Of a stretch of 34,448 nucleotides of DNA, positions 32,336 to 34,448 are shown one piece after another. The stretch comes from an uncultured Ruminococcus sp. Its GTDB lineage: Bacteria; Bacillota; Clostridia; Oscillospirales; CAG-272. Every line of letters starts with the position of its first letter. The stretch's first letter is position 1. The notes beneath the pieces were generated by a model. The model saw only the letters and a list, made by a program, of their open reading frames with translations. It searched no databases and was not told the origin of the DNA. The position numbers and the translations under genes were made by a program. The DNA lies in contig CACZZA010000044.1 of NCBI GenBank assembly GCA_902785485.1, forward strand, positions 1-34,448, in the 5' to 3' direction.

Positions 32336-33951
32336 AACGCTATTTTGCCATCTTTATCGCCCTGATAATGACTCTGTCGCTGTTCGCCTGCGGCGGAGGC
32401 GGAAACACTTCGACCGAGGTCGAAGACTATGTAAAGACCGATGCGTCGCATCCGGAGCGTTACGGCGGAGTCCTGCGCTTCAGCTACATCGGAATGGGCA
32501 GCACTTTCGATCCGTATGGTCAATCCTCCTGGACTACCTACGTCTGGGCGGCCAACGTGTTCGAATCTCCCCTCGCTCTCGGGGACGACGGTAAGGTTTA
32601 TCCGCTCGTCTGCAATTATGAAGTCAGCGACGACGGTAAGACGATCACTCTCAAGGTCCGCGACGGCGTGACATTCTCCGACGGGACTCCCGTTACGGTC
32701 GACGACGTACTCGCTTCTCTCAAACGCAGCGGAGATATGATCGCGGGAACGAAACAGTACCTGTTCGATATGCTTGATCACGTTGACAACGACGGCACGA
32801 CTCTGACCTTCGTCATGAAGGAGTTCAACGTCAACACCATGAACAACGTCTTTGCGCAGTCCCGCCCATACTGCGGAATAATGAAAAAGGATATCTGCGA
32901 AAAGTACGGCACCAAGCTCATTGACGACCCGAACGACCTCATCGGTACAGGCCCTTATAAAGTTGACGCCGCCGAATGCGAGCTCGGCAGCCGTATGACG
33001 TTCGTTCGCAACCCTAAATATACGGTATGCAGAGAAAGTCCCGAAGGAAACGGCGTCGCCTCTCCGAAATATCAGTATCTCGACGCGCTCGTTTTCTATC
33101 CGGTCGAAAACAGCAACAGCCGCCTTATGTCCCTGATGGGCAACAAGCTCGATGTCATTGAGTGTAACAACGAGGATACCTTCAACGAGGCGCTTAAAGA
33201 AAAAGGGACCTACAAGATGGAGACTACCACCTCCAACTCCTGCGCGTACTTCTTCTTTAACCTTACGTCCTCAAAGGGAAGACAGGTCAACGACGTCAAT
33301 CTGCGCAAAGCGATAGCCGCGTGCTTTGACTACGCCGAGCTTATCAACGCGTCGTACGGCAGTCTCGGCAAGGCGTATTCCAGTCCGCTTCTCTGCGGTG
33401 ACGCTTACGTTTCGACATTTGAAGGCTCTGACTACTACGGGAAGAACGACCTTGACCTCGCGAAGAAATATCTTGACGCGTCGTCCTATGACGGAAGTGA
33501 ACTCAAACTCATAGGCAACAGCTATCTCAGCATCGTCGTAGAGGCGATGAAAAAGATCGGCATCAATGCCAATTACAGCACACCCGACAACTCGACGATG
33601 GTGTCATACGCGAACGATCCTGAGCAGGATTGGGATGTCATATACCGAACCAACCCGCTCGCGATCACTTCTCCCGCCGACATTCATTCCACAATGTACA
33701 AGACCTGGAACAACGACCGAGCGGCGGAGCTCGTCAACCTGCTCGGAAGCGTCGCGATGAATTCTCCGGAAAGCCTCGCTTATTGGGCGGAGCTTGATAA
33801 GCTGATGGTCGAGGAAGTTCCTGTCATCATCGTTTCTCAGACTGTAATGGGATACGCCATGAACGATAAGCTTGAACTCAACAACGAGAGCTGGTACCGT
33901 ATGTACTGGAACGCATACTGGCAGGATCCGGCTAACCATACCGAAAGATAA
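32332..33951 (+). CDS. Extracellular solute-binding lipoprotein, family 5
   Basis: The 539-residue protein starts with a lipoprotein signal: MKRYF, a hydrophobic core and lipobox LFAC, giving a lipid-bearing Cys20, followed by Gly-rich and Ser/Thr residues. The mature part matches the peptide/nickel-binding SBP_bac_5 family: YGGVLRFSYIG, NVFESPLALGDDGKVYPLVC, LKVRDGVTFSDGTPVTVDDV, DPNDLIGTGPYKV, NLRKAIAACFDYAELIN. The closest visible partner set (BCDF before it) is a Dpp/Opp importer, so peptides are likely, but SBP family 5 also binds nickel or sugars. It starts with an ATGA overlap with the ATPase gene and a GAAAGG ribosome site. Having the binding protein last in the operon is unusual for this family. 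Confidence 0.9.
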   Translation: MKRYFAIFIALIMTLSLFACGGGGNTSTEVEDYVKTDASHPERYGGVLRFSYIGMGSTFDPYGQSSWTTYVWAANVFESPLALGDDGKVYPLVCNYEVSDDGKTITLKVRDGVTFSDGTPVTVDDVLASLKRSGDMIAGTKQYLFDMLDHVDNDGTTLTFVMKEFNVNTMNNVFAQSRPYCGIMKKDICEKYGTKLIDDPNDLIGTGPYKVDAAECELGSRMTFVRNPKYTVCRESPEGNGVASPKYQYLDALVFYPVENSNSRLMSLMGNKLDVIECNNEDTFNEALKEKGTYKMETTTSNSCAYFFFNLTSSKGRQVNDVNLRKAIAACFDYAELINASYGSLGKAYSSPLLCGDAYVSTFEGSDYYGKNDLDLAKKYLDASSYDGSELKLIGNSYLSIVVEAMKKIGINANYSTPDNSTMVSYANDPEQDWDVIYRTNPLAITSPADIHSTMYKTWNNDRAAELVNLLGSVAMNSPESLAYWAELDKLMVEEVPVIIVSQTVMGYAMNDKLELNNESWYRMYWNAYWQDPANHTER

Positions 33952-33988
33952 AGACGCAAAAGTCCCGCCTTTGTGTTATGGAAAAGAT

Positions 33989-34342
33989 ATGCAGAATTGG
34001 CTTGTGATACTCTGTCTCATACTCGGAGTTTTCGCGTTCATCGTTGCCGTTGCGGCGGTAATGGGATTTGTCATCATAAAGAAAGGGAAAAAGGCAAAAG
34101 CGCGATTTATTTCCGAGGATTCGGAAAAGATCGCGTCCGCGCTCCCCGGGAAGGATTGCGGAAGCTGCGGATTTCCGACCTGCGCCGCTTATGCGGAGCA
34201 TCTTGCTTCAACGCTCTCGTTTCCCTCCGCCTGCCCGGAGCTTGAAAAAGAGGCAAAGGAAAAGATCGACGCGACCGTTTCGGCGCGCCGGGCGCTCCTT
34301 TTGTCCGGAGACGTGAAAAGAGATCGGTATTACCCGGACTAA
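33989..34342 (+). CDS. Small membrane protein with RnfB-type 4Fe-4S motif
   Basis: The 117-residue protein has a membrane anchor (residues 4-30), a basic loop and a Fe-S motif with four cysteines, Cys57, Cys60, Cys65 and Cys82, spaced CX2CX4CX16C. This matches the PF04060 type cluster of RnfB and related electron carriers. The cluster domain would face the cytoplasm after a single span. No rnfACDEG genes follow, so it is an orphan version and its role is unknown. I use ATG at 33989; a longer reading from 33872 overlaps the binding protein. The ribosome site is weak (GAAAAG close to the ATG), so expression may be low or coupled. Confidence 0.8.
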   Translation: MQNWLVILCLILGVFAFIVAVAAVMGFVIIKKGKKAKARFISEDSEKIASALPGKDCGSCGFPTCAAYAEHLASTLSFPSACPELEKEAKEKIDATVSARRALLLSGDVKRDRYYPD

Positions 34343-34349
34343 ACCAAAA

Positions 34350-34441
34350 GAGGCTGTAAAAAAACAGTCGTGAAAAAAGCGAGACACATCAAAAAAGGTG
34401 TGTCTCGCTTTTTTGTTCAATAAAAAAGATAAAACAGCCTC
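34350..34441. repeat. Nested inverted repeat at the right edge
   Basis: GAGGCTGT (34350-34357) and ACAGCCTC (34434-34441) are perfect inverted repeats 92 bases apart. They enclose a 16-pair hairpin, AAAAAAGCGAGACACA (34373-34388) with TGTGTCTCGCTTTTTT (34399-34414). The inner hairpin with its T run could end the 26044-34342 transcript. The outer repeat would resemble the ends of a small non-autonomous element. No target-site duplication can be confirmed. Confidence 0.7.
34373..34417 (+). terminator. Terminator at the end of the transporter operon
   Basis: AAAAAAGCGAGACACA pairs perfectly with TGTGTCTCGCTTTTTT around ten bases. The stem holds ten mixed and six A-T pairs and ends in T, so it works on the plus strand and, with its A tract, possibly on the other. 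It lies about 30 bases after the 33989-34342 stop. Confidence 0.88.
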
Positions 34442-34448
34442 AAAACAA

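Noticed and set aside
33872..33988. A longer start for the Fe-S membrane protein
   Set aside because: It overlaps the end of the binding-protein gene in another frame, and the added residues are unlike a membrane-protein N-terminus.
1..34448. CRISPR arrays, tRNA or rRNA genes, transposases and phage genes
   Set aside because: I looked for spaced direct repeats, tRNA-like cloverleaf ends and transposase motifs and saw none. The T-box leader contains tRNA-pairing sequence but is not a tRNA gene.

Overview
The window looks like chromosomal DNA from an uncultured, probably gut-associated member of the Clostridia (Firmicutes). The grounds are sigma-A promoters with 17-base spacers and extended -10 elements, strong AGGAGG ribosome sites, a T-box leader before pheST, TmcAL, a cysteine-type ribosomal protein L31, secreted dockerin proteins and BspA-like leucine-rich repeats. 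There is no rRNA, tRNA, insertion sequence, phage gene or CRISPR array, so the placement rests on gene families and signals only.

Layout. (1) Bases 214-5934, minus strand: seven tightly packed genes behind one good promoter (5975-6003): a galactokinase-family kinase, a small membrane protein, a YycJ/WalJ metallo-hydrolase, a flavin-reductase-like protein with an unusual C-terminal domain, an NmrA-like NAD(P)-binding protein, a DUF1295/5-alpha-reductase-like membrane protein and a membrane protein. (2) 6103-7311, minus: acetate kinase. It is divergent from tmcAL (7489-8610, plus), whose product uses acetate and ATP; the predicted promoters face each other over a palindrome. A mutarotase-like protein and a 105-residue orphan follow, then three strong hairpins. 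(3) 10120-13687, minus: capA-like, yigZ, hflX and rpmE. (4) 13900-21236, plus: a lipoprotein and two large secreted paralogues. Each paralogue joins a beta-helix-like module (one copy in the first, two in the second), a central dockerin and a C-terminal domain that I read as a divergent NlpC/P60-like cysteine hydrolase. (5) 21346-25754, plus: a zinc-ribbon membrane protein, then a T-box leader and pheS-pheT. (6) 26044-34342, plus: behind a tandemly duplicated promoter lie a BspA-like surface protein, an NlpC/P60 peptidase, a complete Dpp/Opp-type ABC importer with its binding lipoprotein, and a small membrane protein with an RnfB-type 4Fe-4S motif. A nested inverted repeat closes the window.

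How they work together. Region 6 reads as a cell-surface module that could cut peptidoglycan or peptides outside the cell and import the products. Region 4 reads as secreted enzymes held in a dockerin-based complex; no cohesin partner is in view. Region 2 couples acetate metabolism to acetate-dependent tRNA modification, at least by position. The most novel material is the dockerin pair with its predicted new peptidase family, followed by the flavin-reductase fusion with its redox neighbours, and the duplicated promoter of region 6.
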